Shown: piece after piece, positions 36,582 through 46,550 of the stretch
Numbering within the stretch: the stretch's first letter is position 1
How the letters are laid out: every line of letters starts with the position of its first letter
Assembly: GCA_016712035.1 (NCBI GenBank)
Contig: JADJRT010000024.1
Span: 1-62,607, forward strand
Source of the DNA: Flammeovirgaceae bacterium
GTDB lineage: Bacteria > Bacteroidota > Bacteroidia > Cytophagales > Cyclobacteriaceae
DNA length: 62,607 bases
Reading direction: 5' to 3'
Program-made: the position numbers and the translations under genes
The notes under the pieces: model-generated
The model's database searches: none
The model's input: the letters and a program-made list of their open reading frames with translations, nothing else
Told to the model about the DNA's origin: nothing

Positions 36582-37793
36582 ATGACTGAAAGGAGTATTA
36601 TACATATGGATTTGGATGCGTTTTTTGTATCGGTAGAGCGTACAAAGAGCAAAAAGCTACATGGCATCCCCTTAATAATAGGTGGCAGCAGCAGACGGGG
36701 GGTAGTGGCAGCCTGTAGCTACGAAGCTCGCAAATTTGGGGTGCATTCGGCCATGCCTATGTACCTGGCTATGCAACTCTGCCCCGATGCCAAAGTGATT
36801 TCGGGTGACATGGAAGCCTACAGTCAATTTTCACACCTCGTTACAGAAATCATTGCTGATAAAGCACCAGCTTTTGAAAAAGCTTCCATCGATGAATTCT
36901 ACATTGATGCCACAGGTATGGATCGTTTTTTCGGCACGTTCAAATGGGCCATCGAACTACAAAAAAAGATTGAGAAGGAAAGCAAGTTACCCATCTCCAT
37001 GGCGCTATCGGTAAATAAGTTAGTATCCAAAGTAGCTACAGCCGAATTTAAGCCCAACGCACAGAAACAAATTATTGCTGGTGATGAAAAAGATTTTCTC
37101 GGTCCCTTAGCGATTGATAAAATTCCGATGGTAGGAAAACAAACTGCTTCTTTTCTATATGATATGGGCGTGCGCACGGTAGCTACCTTACGGGAAATGC
37201 CCCAACAATTTTTGATCAGTGCATTTGGTAAGAATGGTATCAGTCTTTGGAACAAGGCGCATGGTATTGATGATTCCCCCGTGGTATCCTACAGCGAACA
37301 GAAATCCATTTCTACTGAATCTACTTTTGAACAGGATACCATTGATGTAAAGCGACTGAAGTCGATTCTGATTGCCATGGTAGAGAAGGTAGCTTTTCAG
37401 CTGCGGGAACAAAAAAAACTTACTTCCTGCATTGCCGTAAAAATTCGTTATTCAAATTTCGATACCGAGAGTAAGCAAATTCATATTTCTTACACTTCTT
37501 CCGATTATACTATCCTGCGCATAGTACAAGAGTTATTTGATAAGCTCTACAATCGTAGAATGTTAATCCGATTAGTGGGTGTGCGTTTAAGTAACCTCGT
37601 GCATGGCAATCATCAAATCAGTTTATTTGATGATACTGTGGAAGACATTAATCTCTATGAAGCGATGGATTTTATTAAACACAAACATGGCGTGGAAAAA
37701 TTAATTCGTGCTACTACGCTCGATGTAAACAAACGCGTGCGCATGGAAATGAATATGTTTAAAGGAAAGATCTCAAAGAATTTGATAAACTAA
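36582..37793 (+). CDS. dinB: DNA polymerase IV (DinB, Y-family)
   Basis: At 403 residues this has all Y-family catalytic signatures: IIHMDLDAFFVSVE (first Asp), VAACSYEARKFGVHSAMP and KASIDEFYIDATG (second acidic pair). A little-finger domain follows, ending in a beta-clamp-type tail near ISLFDD. It replicates past damaged bases. The error-prone DnaE gene, which DinB often accompanies in Bacteroidota, is 4 kb downstream with RecQ and mobile elements between them. Palindromes just upstream may be its SOS operator. Confidence 0.95.
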   Translation: MTERSIIHMDLDAFFVSVERTKSKKLHGIPLIIGGSSRRGVVAACSYEARKFGVHSAMPMYLAMQLCPDAKVISGDMEAYSQFSHLVTEIIADKAPAFEKASIDEFYIDATGMDRFFGTFKWAIELQKKIEKESKLPISMALSVNKLVSKVATAEFKPNAQKQIIAGDEKDFLGPLAIDKIPMVGKQTASFLYDMGVRTVATLREMPQQFLISAFGKNGISLWNKAHGIDDSPVVSYSEQKSISTESTFEQDTIDVKRLKSILIAMVEKVAFQLREQKKLTSCIAVKIRYSNFDTESKQIHISYTSSDYTILRIVQELFDKLYNRRMLIRLVGVRLSNLVHGNHQISLFDDTVEDINLYEAMDFIKHKHGVEKLIRATTLDVNKRVRMEMNMFKGKISKNLIN

Positions 37794-37806
37794 TCATCAA
37801 TAACCT

Positions 37807-37828
37807 CGGTCTGTGTCCCCACAGACCG
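37807..37828. repeat. REP palindrome (CGGTCTGTG-TCCC-CACAGACCG)
   Basis: This is a 9-bp perfect stem with a TCCC loop, between dinB and the 2H phosphoesterase gene. It belongs to the same family as the palindromes at 38373, 38449, 39074, 41472, 41646, 44810 and 44851. Confidence 0.85.
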
Positions 37829-37849
37829 AAACAAAATATTTTTAACATC

Positions 37850-38416
37850 ATGAAAAACTTTCATATCAACAACCACTTCTTCACCATCATTCCTTCGCCA
37901 TCCATTCAGGCTTTTGTTTCTAATCTGAAAAAACAAGTGCGAAGTGTTATCAGTCATGGTTTTCAAAGTGAGTTTTCGAAGGCTCACATCTCACTCTTCC
38001 AATACAACGAATATCATACAGATGACATTCTATATGATACTGATTGGCTACTATCGGCATTGCTGCCATTAGACATATACGTAAATGGATTAGGTGTATT
38101 TAAACACGGTAACAACAAAACAATCTATCTGCAAATAGAATATAAAACTCCTGTTGCTGATTTAGCAAAAGCATTGGGTGGCAAAAATATAATGCCCAAT
38201 ATCACGATTGCCAGAAACCTGCCTGCTGATGATTTCGATAAAGCGTGGAGGCAGTTGCAAAGCATTTCCTATCGTAATTATTTTCGGTGCAACAGCGTTA
38301 CGGTGTTGAAAAGAGAACACCATAGGTGGAATAGGTATCTGGAATTGCCTTTGTCTCAGGGTAATTTACCTAGGTCTGTGCCCTCACAGACCAAAACTCT
38401 AAAATTTCAATTGTGA
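37850..38416 (+). CDS. 2H phosphoesterase (2'-5' RNA ligase-like) with one His lost
   Basis: The 188-residue protein has the 2H fold with its first catalytic motif AHISLFQ. At the expected second motif it reads MPNITIARNL, with Asn in place of His (the usual form is HxT), so classical catalysis is doubtful. The C-terminal 20 residues (RSVPSQTKT) are encoded by a REP palindrome at 38373-38392, so the original end was probably earlier. Whether the Asn is real or a sequencing slip needs coverage data. It lies between dinB and recQ on the same strand. Confidence 0.7.
   Translation: MKNFHINNHFFTIIPSPSIQAFVSNLKKQVRSVISHGFQSEFSKAHISLFQYNEYHTDDILYDTDWLLSALLPLDIYVNGLGVFKHGNNKTIYLQIEYKTPVADLAKALGGKNIMPNITIARNLPADDFDKAWRQLQSISYRNYFRCNSVTVLKREHHRWNRYLELPLSQGNLPRSVPSQTKTLKFQL
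38373..38392. repeat. REP palindrome inside the 3' end of the 2H phosphoesterase gene
   Basis: GGTCTGTG-CCCT-CACAGACC is a slightly shorter copy of the REP family (8-bp stem). It lies within the last 15 codons of the gene, which shows insertion or duplication of the repeat at the gene end. Confidence 0.8.
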
Positions 38417-38448
38417 TGACTCAGTTGATAGTATCTATTCTCTAACCT

Positions 38449-38470
38449 CGGTCTGTGTCCCCACAGACCG
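38449..38470. repeat. REP palindrome, left end of the RAYT unit
   Basis: CGGTCTGTG-TCCC-CACAGACCG has a perfect 9-bp stem. The bases just outside (TAACCTCGG before, AAAACTCTAACTC after) are conserved at the left end of the mini-element at 41467. Confidence 0.85.
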
Positions 38471-38502
38471 AAAACTCTAACTCAAAACCTTAAACCATAA
38501 AA

Positions 38503-39069
38503 ATGATGTTCCTTAACGAAATGAAATATGGAATTCGCAACTCAAGATTAGTCTTGAACGAAGTCTATTTCTGGACAGATACCGTCAAACACTGGAGTAA
38601 ACTTCTAGAAAACGACAGCTTTAAAAATACAATCATCGACTGCTGGCGTAATTTGGTTGGTCGTAACAAAATCCGGATTTATGGATTTGTTATCATGCCC
38701 AACCATTTACACATGGTTTGAGAAATGTTGGAGAAAAATGGGAAAGAGATGCCTTATGCCAGCTTCAATAAATTTACCAGTCATCAATTCTTAAAAATCC
38801 TACGAACAGAAAGTAATTCAACTCTTTCAGCATACAAAGAAAACGACAGAGAACGAAAGCATCGTTTCTGGCAACGAGATCCATTGGCTGTGGAAATGGA
38901 TTCGAAAAGAAAAGTAGAGCAAAAGTTAGAATATATACATCTCAATCCTCTGCAAGAGCAATGGAATTTAGTAAGCAGGCCAGAGGCTTATAAGTGGTCT
39001 TCGTCCAAATTCTATGAAAGTGGTATTGATGAGTTTGCAATTCTAACTGACTATAGAGAAAGATTTTGA
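38503..39069 (+). pseudogene. RAYT (REP-associated tyrosine transposase) gene with one in-frame TGA
   Basis: The frame 38503-38721 gives MKYGIRNSRLVLNE and ends RIYGFVIMPNHLHMV with the HUH-type NHLH motif. The same frame continues after the TGA (38719-38721) as EMLEKNGKEMPYASFNKF, a catalytic Tyr region KLEYIHLNPLQEQWN and the end at 39069. The only defect is a single TGA where Trp (TGG) would fit. About 188 residues is normal for IS200-like RAYTs. It is probably inactive unless the stop is a sequencing error. It can be expected to recognise the REP palindromes around it. Confidence 0.82.
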
Positions 39070-39073
39070 TTTT

Positions 39074-39095
39074 CGGTCTGTGAGGACACAGACCG
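39074..39095. repeat. REP palindrome, right end of the RAYT unit
   Basis: CGGTCTGTG-AGGA-CACAGACCG is the complement orientation of the left REP and lies five bases after the transposase stop. Confidence 0.85.
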
Positions 39096-39314
39096 AGGAT
39101 GAATAGTGATGAGAAGCACAACTTTTGGAATTAAGTAAAATGTGCTTAATTATTTAACTTAGGCTGTAATAAAAAAATTGGTGTTAAGAAAAATGAGATT
39201 CATAAAAGAAGAGAGAATCGTCATCAATATCGAAACGTGCTTTTGCCGTTTAAAAATTATAGGACATTGGAATATCAACTGTAGCATACTGATTTATCAA
39301 CAAACAAAATCTTT
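39096..39314. other. Spacer between the RAYT unit and recQ
   Basis: The spacer is 219 bases. It contains an interrupted inverted repeat AAGCACA...TGTGCTT (about 39,116-39,147). A short ATG frame from about 39,193 (MRFIKEERIVINIE) ends within 25 codons. I see no convincing gene. It presumably carries the recQ promoter. Confidence 0.4.
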
Positions 39315-41447
39315 ATGAACGCATTAACCATCCTACAAGAAAAATTTGGATACGCTTCCTTTCGATTAGAGCAGGAGAATATTATCAATGCCATAATTCA
39401 AAAAAAAGATACGTTTGTGCTTATGCCTACGGGTGGGGGTAAGTCACTGTGCTATCAGATTCCTGCAATGTTGTTTGACGGACTCACCATAGTCATCTCT
39501 CCGCTCATTGCATTGATGAAAGATCAGGTGGATGCATTACGTATCAATGGCATTGAAGCTGATTATTTAAATTCTACACAAAGCAGCGAACAACAACAAG
39601 ACATTTTAAACAGGGTGAGATCAAAACAGGTAAAGCTATTGTACCTCGCACCAGAAAGCACGTACTTCAAACAACTCCCAACATTCCATGTCAGTCTCAT
39701 TGCTATTGATGAAGCGCACTGCATCTCGCATTGGGGGCATGACTTTCGACCGGAATATTTGATGCTAGCGCAATTGAAACGTAGTATGCCGCATGTGCCG
39801 GTTATTGCACTCACCGCTACGGCTGATCGACTTACGCGAAAAGACATTCTTGAAAAATTAGAGCTTAACAATCCAATTACGTTCATCTCCAGTTTCAATC
39901 GTTCTAATATTCGCTACGCGGTAGAGCCCAAGCGCAATAGTTTTGAAAAGCTGCTTGACTTTCTTGAAACACGAAAAGATCAAGCGGGTATTATTTATTG
40001 TTTATCCCGTGCATCGGTAGAGAAGCTTGCACTCGATCTCAAAGAAGAAGGTTACGAAGTGCTTCCCTATCACGCGGGGTTAGAGAAAAATATTCGTTCG
40101 AAACATCAGGAAATGTTTTTGCGTGATGACGTGAAGATCATCGTGGCTACCGTTGCGTTTGGCATGGGCATCGATAAATCCAACGTGCGCTACGTGGCGC
40201 ACATGGATCTTCCAAAAAATATAGAAGGCTATTATCAGGAAACAGGCCGCGCGGGCCGCGATGGGTTGAACAGTGAGGCATTGCTCTTTTATTCGTATGC
40301 AGACGTGAGTAAGCTAAAAAGATTTGTTGAGATTGATGACAATCCCGAACAAACTAAAATAACCTTGCGCAAGCTGGATCAGATGGCTGAGTATGGCGAT
40401 CTCACCACATGCCGAAGAAAATATTTGCTGAACTACTTTGATGAGACAGCGGAGAATTATTGTGGCAATTGTGACGTTTGCCTCACACGAACAGAAACGG
40501 CTGATGCTACCGTGCTCGCCCAAAAAGCACTTTCCGCTGTAACGCGACTTGAGGAACGATTTGGTGCTGGGTATGTCATTGATTTTTTGCGCGGATCGCA
40601 GGCTGCAAAAATTCAAGAACGCCATAAAGAATTAAAAACTTTTGGTATTGGTGCTGATGTAAGCAAGGAAGAATGGGGCAATGTCATTCGTGATCTTCTC
40701 GCACAAGGGTATCTTGCAAAAGCTGAGGGCATCTATCCGATTTTGCAATTAACGAGCACCAGCCCACACGTGTTGAAGGGCACTGTGAAAGTGATGATTA
40801 CCCGCGCAAAAGAAAAGATTGAAGCAGAAGTACAAAAGGTAGATTATGAAGAAGCGCTTTTCGCCCAATTGAAAAATGTACGAAGACAAATCGCAGGCAA
40901 TGAAAATGTGCCGGCTTATGTTGTACTTTCCGATGCTACATTGATGGAACTCACCACCTATCTTCCGCTCAACAAAGATGAGTTTAGAAAAATATCGGGC
41001 TTTGGCGAGGTGAAGATTGAAAAATATGGCAAACAATTTTGGGATGTTGTAGCCAATTATTGCAAAGGGCGCCAACTCACTTCACGCATTCATCTTAAAA
41101 CGCCAAAGCGAATTCGCAAGGAAAGACCAGAGCGTGAAACCGATACGAAACAACAGAGCTTCGACATGTTTGTGGCCAGAAACTCGATAGAAAGCATTGC
41201 CCAGTTGCGTGGTATGAGTCAAATCACAATAGAAGGACATCTTGCTTTTTATGTGCAACAAGGAAGACTTAAAATCGATCAGTTGATGGATACTTCAAAA
41301 ATCCCAGCGATCAAGCAGGCTATGGAGCAATCGAATGGAAAACTGTTGACTCCAATAAAAGCAATCTTAGGAGATACTTATAGCTACGGAGAAATACGCA
41401 TGGTGATGGCGCATTTGGAGTTTCACTCACAAAAAATTAACCGATGA
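39315..41447 (+). CDS. recQ: ATP-dependent DNA helicase RecQ
   Basis: The 710-residue protein has the RecQ order. The Walker A motif is MPTGGGKS (about 38-45). The DEAH box lies in IDEAHCISHWGHDFRPEY, and motif VI is in GYYQETGRAGRDG. The RecQ zinc region has CRRKYLLNYF and CGNCDVC, followed by a winged helix. An HRDC domain lies near 520-600 (LRQ-type FAQLKNVRRQIAGNENVP...GFGEVKIEKYGKQFW), with an extra C-terminal module after it (610-710). It unwinds recombination and replication intermediates. It lies between dinB and the error-prone dnaE. Confidence 0.96.
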   Translation: MNALTILQEKFGYASFRLEQENIINAIIQKKDTFVLMPTGGGKSLCYQIPAMLFDGLTIVISPLIALMKDQVDALRINGIEADYLNSTQSSEQQQDILNRVRSKQVKLLYLAPESTYFKQLPTFHVSLIAIDEAHCISHWGHDFRPEYLMLAQLKRSMPHVPVIALTATADRLTRKDILEKLELNNPITFISSFNRSNIRYAVEPKRNSFEKLLDFLETRKDQAGIIYCLSRASVEKLALDLKEEGYEVLPYHAGLEKNIRSKHQEMFLRDDVKIIVATVAFGMGIDKSNVRYVAHMDLPKNIEGYYQETGRAGRDGLNSEALLFYSYADVSKLKRFVEIDDNPEQTKITLRKLDQMAEYGDLTTCRRKYLLNYFDETAENYCGNCDVCLTRTETADATVLAQKALSAVTRLEERFGAGYVIDFLRGSQAAKIQERHKELKTFGIGADVSKEEWGNVIRDLLAQGYLAKAEGIYPILQLTSTSPHVLKGTVKVMITRAKEKIEAEVQKVDYEEALFAQLKNVRRQIAGNENVPAYVVLSDATLMELTTYLPLNKDEFRKISGFGEVKIEKYGKQFWDVVANYCKGRQLTSRIHLKTPKRIRKERPERETDTKQQSFDMFVARNSIESIAQLRGMSQITIEGHLAFYVQQGRLKIDQLMDTSKIPAIKQAMEQSNGKLLTPIKAILGDTYSYGEIRMVMAHLEFHSQKINR

Positions 41448-41466
41448 ACTTATTATAATACACTCT

Positions 41467-41670
41467 AACCTCGGTCTGTGTCCCCACAGACCGAAAACTC
41501 TAACTCAAAACTTTAAATCATAAACAATTATGTCTCTTAACGAAATGAAATATGGAGTTTATAAGTGGTCCTCGGCCAAATTCTATAAAAGTGGCGTTGA
41601 TGAGTTTGCGATTCTAACTGACTATAGAAAAAGATTTTGATTTTTCGCCTGTGAGGACACAGACCGAGGA
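41467..41670 (+). mobile_element. Miniature RAYT derivative (REP - deleted transposase - REP)
   Basis: The left REP (41472-41493) and its flank match the full RAYT unit's left end almost base for base. After it, an ATG at 41530 opens MSLNEMKYGV and continues directly into YKWSSAKFYKSGVDEFAILT, DYRKRF, stop at 41640. That equals the first nine and last 26 codons of the RAYT gene joined in frame. The right REP (41646-41666) has one missing base in its arm. The element is about 0.2 kb and non-autonomous. Confidence 0.85.
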
Positions 41671-41723
41671 TGAAAACAAGTCTCATCAACTCATTTTCAA
41701 ATTGACCCATTAACGCATTATCC

Positions 41724-44700
41724 GTGTATCTCAATTGTCACACCGGCTTCAGCTTCAAATACGGCACCCTGCCCATCAAAACACTTTTTGAAGAAGCAAA
41801 ACGATGTGGCGTTCATAAACTTGCCCTTACGGAAATTAATAACGTCTCTTCTTACCTGGACATGCTGCGCATCTGCGAGGAGAATAAGCCTGCCAAAGAT
41901 GGATTAACCAAATACGAAAAAACTCCTTATCTGCTTGACATTGCAGTGGGTATTGAGTTTAGAAACGATCATGAGTTGATATACATCGTTATCGCCAGAA
42001 ACAATCGCGGGTTCGAGACAATCAACCGCTTTTTATCTTATCATAACCGCGAAGGAAAAAAAATTCCCAAACGAGCTCCCGAATTTGATCAGGTGTTTAT
42101 CATTTATCCGTTTGGCACGATAGAACCTGATCAATTAAAAGCATACGAATACATTGGCGTAAGTAAACCTGATTTAGCATCGTTTGCTATTCACCCCTTG
42201 CGTGAAGAATATGAATATAAATTCGTAGCCCTTCATGCTGTTACTTTCCTGCCGCCTGAAAAAAATAAAAACGGCAAACTCATTTATCGGGATCATAACA
42301 CACACCGGCTTCTTAGATGCGTTGCCCACAATACATTACTAAGCAAACTCCCCGAAGAACATCAGGCGCGGAAAGAAGAATTTATGTTGCCTCCTAATGA
42401 GTTAGAGAAACTGTTCGAAAAATTCCCAGAACTGATTCGCAACGCAGAATCCATACTGAATCAGTGTTTCATCGAATGCAAAATTGGCGAAGACAAAAAC
42501 AAAAAGTTTTTTACCTCGGGGCCCGCAGAAGATATGAAGTACTTGCGAACCATTACCGCTAACGGATACGCAAAACGATATGGTGCTGATAAAACGATCT
42601 GGCAATCGCACATTGAAAAGGAGCTTCGCATAATCGCACAAAAAGGATTTACCGCCTACTACCTGATTGCCTTCGATTTAATTCGTTTTGCCAGAAAAAA
42701 TAATTATGATTTTGTAGGTCGCGGCAGTGGAGCCAACAGCACTGTAGCTTTTTGCCTCGGCATTACCAATGTAGATCCGATTGAACTTGATTTATACTTT
42801 GAACGCTTTCTGAATGAGGAACGTGTTACTCCGCCCGACTTTGATATTGATTTTTCGTGGGACAACCGCGATGCCATTTATGAATATCTGTTTACTAAAT
42901 ACGGCTATGAACATGTGTGTTTGTTGGGAACGCACGTGACTTATAAAGGCAAATCGATCATTCGCGAATTGGCAAAAGTCTTTGGGTTACCTAAAGAAGA
43001 AATTGATGCGCTGGTAGAAAATCGAAAAGAAGAAATTGAGCGCGACCACATAGCAAAAAAAGTAATCGGCTACGCCAACTACATTGTAAGTAAAGAGCTT
43101 CCTGCCAACATCTCCATTCACGCTGGCGGAGTACTCATTACAGAAAAACCCATGTATGCCTACACCGCTACTGAGTTTCCCCCTAAGAGTTTACCGGTAT
43201 CGCAATTTGAAATGCATGCCGCTGAAGATTTTGGGATTTACAAATTTGATATTCTTAGTCAGCGGGGGTTGGGTCACATAAAAGAAACCGTTAAGCATGT
43301 AAAACGAAATAAAGGAATTGACATTGATGTCTATCAATTCAAAAAAATCAAAGACGATTTAAAAATTAAAGATCTCATGCGCAACAGCAAAGCCATGGGA
43401 TGTTTTTATGTGGAGTCACCTGCCATGCGCATGCTACTCGAAAAATTGCGGTGCGATGATTATCTGACATTAGTAGCCGCCAGTTCTATTATCCGACCAG
43501 GCGTAGCCAGCTCGGGTATGATGAAGGCATATATCGAGCGGTTTCACATGACCCGTAATGGAATAAAATACGAATCCATCCATCCGACCATGGATAAGCT
43601 GATGGCCGATACCCATCGTGTGATGGTGTACCAAGAGGATGTGATTAAAATAGCTCATCACTTTGGCGGACTTACACTTACTGAAGCCGATGTGTTACGC
43701 AGAGGCATGTCAGGTAAGTATCGGTCGCGTGAAGAATTTCAACGTGTGCGTGATCAGTTTTTTAAAAACTGTGTGGAGAGAAAATATTCTCAACATATAA
43801 CTGATCGGGTTTGGTTTGAAATTGAAAGTTTTGCCGGCTACTCGTTTGCCAAAGGCCACTCCGCCAGTTATGCTGTTGAAAGTTACCAGAGTCTATTTTT
43901 GAAAGCGCATTACCCATTAGAATTTATGGTGGGCGTAATCAACAACTTTGGTGGATTTTATCGAACTGAATTTTATTTTCATGAAGCCAGAATGAATGGT
44001 GCCCGGATAGAGGCTCCATGCATTAATAAAAGCGAGCATCTTACTACTATTTATGACTACACTATTTATATTGGCTTTATTCACTTAAAAAGTCTGGAAA
44101 CAAAATTGCACAGCACATCCCGCTTGAGCGGCAAAAAAATGGTGCCTATAAAAGCTTAGACAATTTTCTCAGGCGCACTCCCGGTATCGGGCTTGGGCAG
44201 CTTCGCATTCTTATTCGCCTCGGTTCTTTTCGCTTTACCGGAAAAACCAAGCAGCAACTTTTATGGGAGTCGATGCTCTTCCTTAGCAAAACGAGAACTA
44301 AACCTACTGCTACTATAGAGTTGTTTGACACTGAACCAAAAGAATATCCCTTGCCAAAATTAAAACGAAATGCATTGGAGGATGCTTTCGATGAAATTGA
44401 GTTACTCGGTTTCCCGCTTTGCAATCCATTTGATCTGCTGGCTACTTCTGATTTTGGTGACACTACTGCTAAAGAACTCTCTGAAAGAAAAGGTCAGCAA
44501 GTTCATATAGTTGGTTACATCGTTACCACCAAAGATGCTTCCACGATGAAAACAAAAGAGCACATGGCCTTTGGTACTTTTTATGATGTGCAGGGTGAAG
44601 TCTTTGACACGGTCCATTTTCCAAACTCGGCTAGTAAGTTTCCATTTCGGGGTCGTGGTTTTTATCGACTAAAGGGAAAAGTAATTGAAGACTTTGGTGT

Positions 44701-44806
44701 CTATTCTATTGATGTGCACTGGATGGATAAACTACCGATGGTTAGCAAGCGAGCGGACGATGCTTTCGCAGAAGTAGTAACACCTACGCACACACAGGTA
44801 ACTTAA
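41724..44806 (+). pseudogene. dnaE: Error-prone DNA polymerase III alpha subunit (short DnaE, DnaE2/ImuC-like), one frameshift
   Basis: A GTG start gives MYLNCHTGFSFKYGTLPIKT, the start of the N-terminal PHP domain. The polymerase catalytic motif PDFDIDF and GRGSGANSTVAF are intact, and FAGYSFAKGHSASYAVESYQ follows in the palm-finger region. Near 44,105 one A is missing. The next frame continues QHIPLERQKNGAYKSLDNFL with a helix-hairpin-helix region, then an OB-fold end (VHIVGYIVTTKDA). The whole product is about 1026 residues, without the tau-binding tail of replicative DnaE. It is the usual partner of DinB for damage-induced mutagenesis. Confidence 0.87.
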
Positions 44807-44809
44807 CCT

Positions 44810-44874
44810 CGGCCCGTGTTCTCACCGTCCGAAATGAAAAGTTCATCTGGCTGGTCTGTGAGGACACAGACCAG
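44810..44874. repeat. Pair of REP palindromes (tail-to-tail)
   Basis: A degenerate copy (44810-44831, CGGCCCGTG-TTCT-CACCGTCCG) is followed by a near-perfect one (44851-44874, CTGGTCTGTG-AGGA-CACAGACCAG). The pair fills the spacer between dnaE and the convergent M1 peptidase gene and could also act as a terminator for both. Confidence 0.8.
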
Positions 44875-44910
44875 AGATAAGAGAATTTTAAATTGCTTTT
44901 GCGCAGGAAA

Positions 44911-46502
44911 TTACTCCAACACTACCTTCTTTAAATAATAAACATTAGGATCCAAAATGGGCCAGGTTTTTCCGGTAACAATAACTCCTTCCTTGCTTAT
45001 CAGTTGTTTAGAAAGTACACCGTCCACACTTAATTGAACGGGTAAGGCTTCATCAAAATTTGTCAATGTTATTTTATACTTCTCGTCTTCCGTTTGTTTT
45101 ATAGTAAACTCCAATTTATTGGTAGTACGTAAATAAAAATCAAACAAGGCTTCCAGATTTTTGCCTGACGCTGTGCTGAAGAGTTCTTCCACATCATCGG
45201 TAGTTACAAAACTGTCATATGTATAGCGTTTGTCGGTAGCCAGTTTTTAAGGTAGGAAAGAAAATACTATCGCCTAAAACAAACCGAAGCGTGTGCATGA
45301 AGAATGCGCCTTTGCCATAAATATCACCGTGATAGGCATCGTCCGAGTCTACTTCTTCACCCTGCACAATAGGTTTTACGTTTTGTGTGCCGCGTGCAGT
45401 TTGTTGCATCGATTTAAGGTATGCTTCTTCACCCGCCAATTCGCGCACGTAGAGTCTATCCCCAAAACTGCAAATGCCTTCTTGTATCCACATGTGCCCC
45501 CAATCTTTGTTGGTAACTTTGTTTGCCCACCACTCGTGCCCAAACTCATGTGTAAGTAGCCAGTCAAAATCTTCACCTCCTACTTTAGTGTATTTAAATT
45601 GATTTCCATACGCATTCATGCTTTGGTGTTCCATACCTAAGTGCGGTGTTTCAACTATTCCTATTTTTTCTTTTGCCCACGGATATTCTCCAAAATATTT
45701 TTCCAACACCTGACAAGTTCTCTCCAATACTTCCAGATGATGCGGTGCTTTGTCGGCATGTTCTTCCAGTACATAAAACTCCATCGGAATTTTGTTGCCC
45801 AGCACCGAAGTGTACGTGCGCGTAACGTTCGTGTACTTGCCTACATTAAAAACAATACAATAGTTACTGACGGTATAGTTGGTTTTCCAATGCCATGTAG
45901 AAGTGGTTTTAGAATTTTTTACATCTTTTAGCAATCCAGGTCCGGCTACGGAAAGTCCTCTAGGCACGGTAATGATCATATCGGCTCCTTCGTTGGGCTC
46001 ATCGCTAGGATGGTCTTTACAAGGAAAATAAATCTTAGCCCCCTCCGATTGACACGTTACGGCAATCCACGGATTGCCTTGTCCATCTTTACTCCATTGA
46101 AATCCACCCGTCCACGGTGGGCGTACCGCTACGCCCGGTGTGCCACCATACGACTTTAACAGTGAGCCGTTTGGCCACAGCAAATACTTTTGCTCCGGTA
46201 ATAGTAAGTAAATCATTTTGCGCGTGATTGAACGTTTCCTTTTTTCCATTTACCAAAACTTGTTCTACGGTAAGGCCGTGCCATAAATCGAACAAAAGGA
46301 TGGGTGAGGCTTCCGAAAGAACGAGGGTTATCTCGGTGTACCCGTTGATAGTTTGCTTTTCCGGATCAACCGTTAAGGCTACCGTATAATGCCGGATATC
46401 CATGATGGCTTGTTCCGGTTTGAGCTTACCTCCAGAACGTAAATTTTGTGCGGACAAGGAAACAGATAAAAATACAATAAGAATTGGCAAGTACTTTTTC
46501 AT
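44911..46502 (-). pseudogene. M1-family metallopeptidase, two frameshifts
   Basis: The start is the ATG at 46502, which gives a signal peptide MKKYLPILIVFLSVSLSAQN. The GMEH motif of M1 enzymes is present (LGMEHQSMNAYG), and the zinc site HEFGHEWWANKV is followed by WIQEG (second Glu). Frame changes near 46,148 and in the A run near 45,246-45,250 break the gene, but the protein continues smoothly in the new frames. The total is about 530 residues. It is probably a secreted or periplasmic aminopeptidase. It is convergent with dnaE and divergent from the aminotransferase gene. Confidence 0.85.
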
Positions 46503-46550
46503 TTTGGCAGGGTAACAAGTTGCATAAAGTAAGAGAATCAAATTTAAAAA

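Larger units (their letters stand above)
38449..39095 (+). mobile_element. REP-RAYT unit: transposase-like gene flanked by inverted REPs
   Basis: The unit runs from one REP (38449-38470, TCCC loop) through a short leader and the transposase gene to a REP in the opposite orientation (39074-39095, AGGA loop). This is the BIME-like layout of RAYT elements, in which a Y1/HUH transposase acts on its flanking REPs. Confidence 0.8.

Noticed and set aside
38503..39069. TGA read as tryptophan (recoding)
   Set aside because: TGA is the natural stop of several other genes in the window, so a general reassignment is excluded; mutation or error is simpler.
39193..39270. Short frame MRFIKEERIVINIE resembling the start of a START/SRPBCC protein
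   Set aside because: It ends within 25 codons in all frames I tried and no convincing continuation was found.
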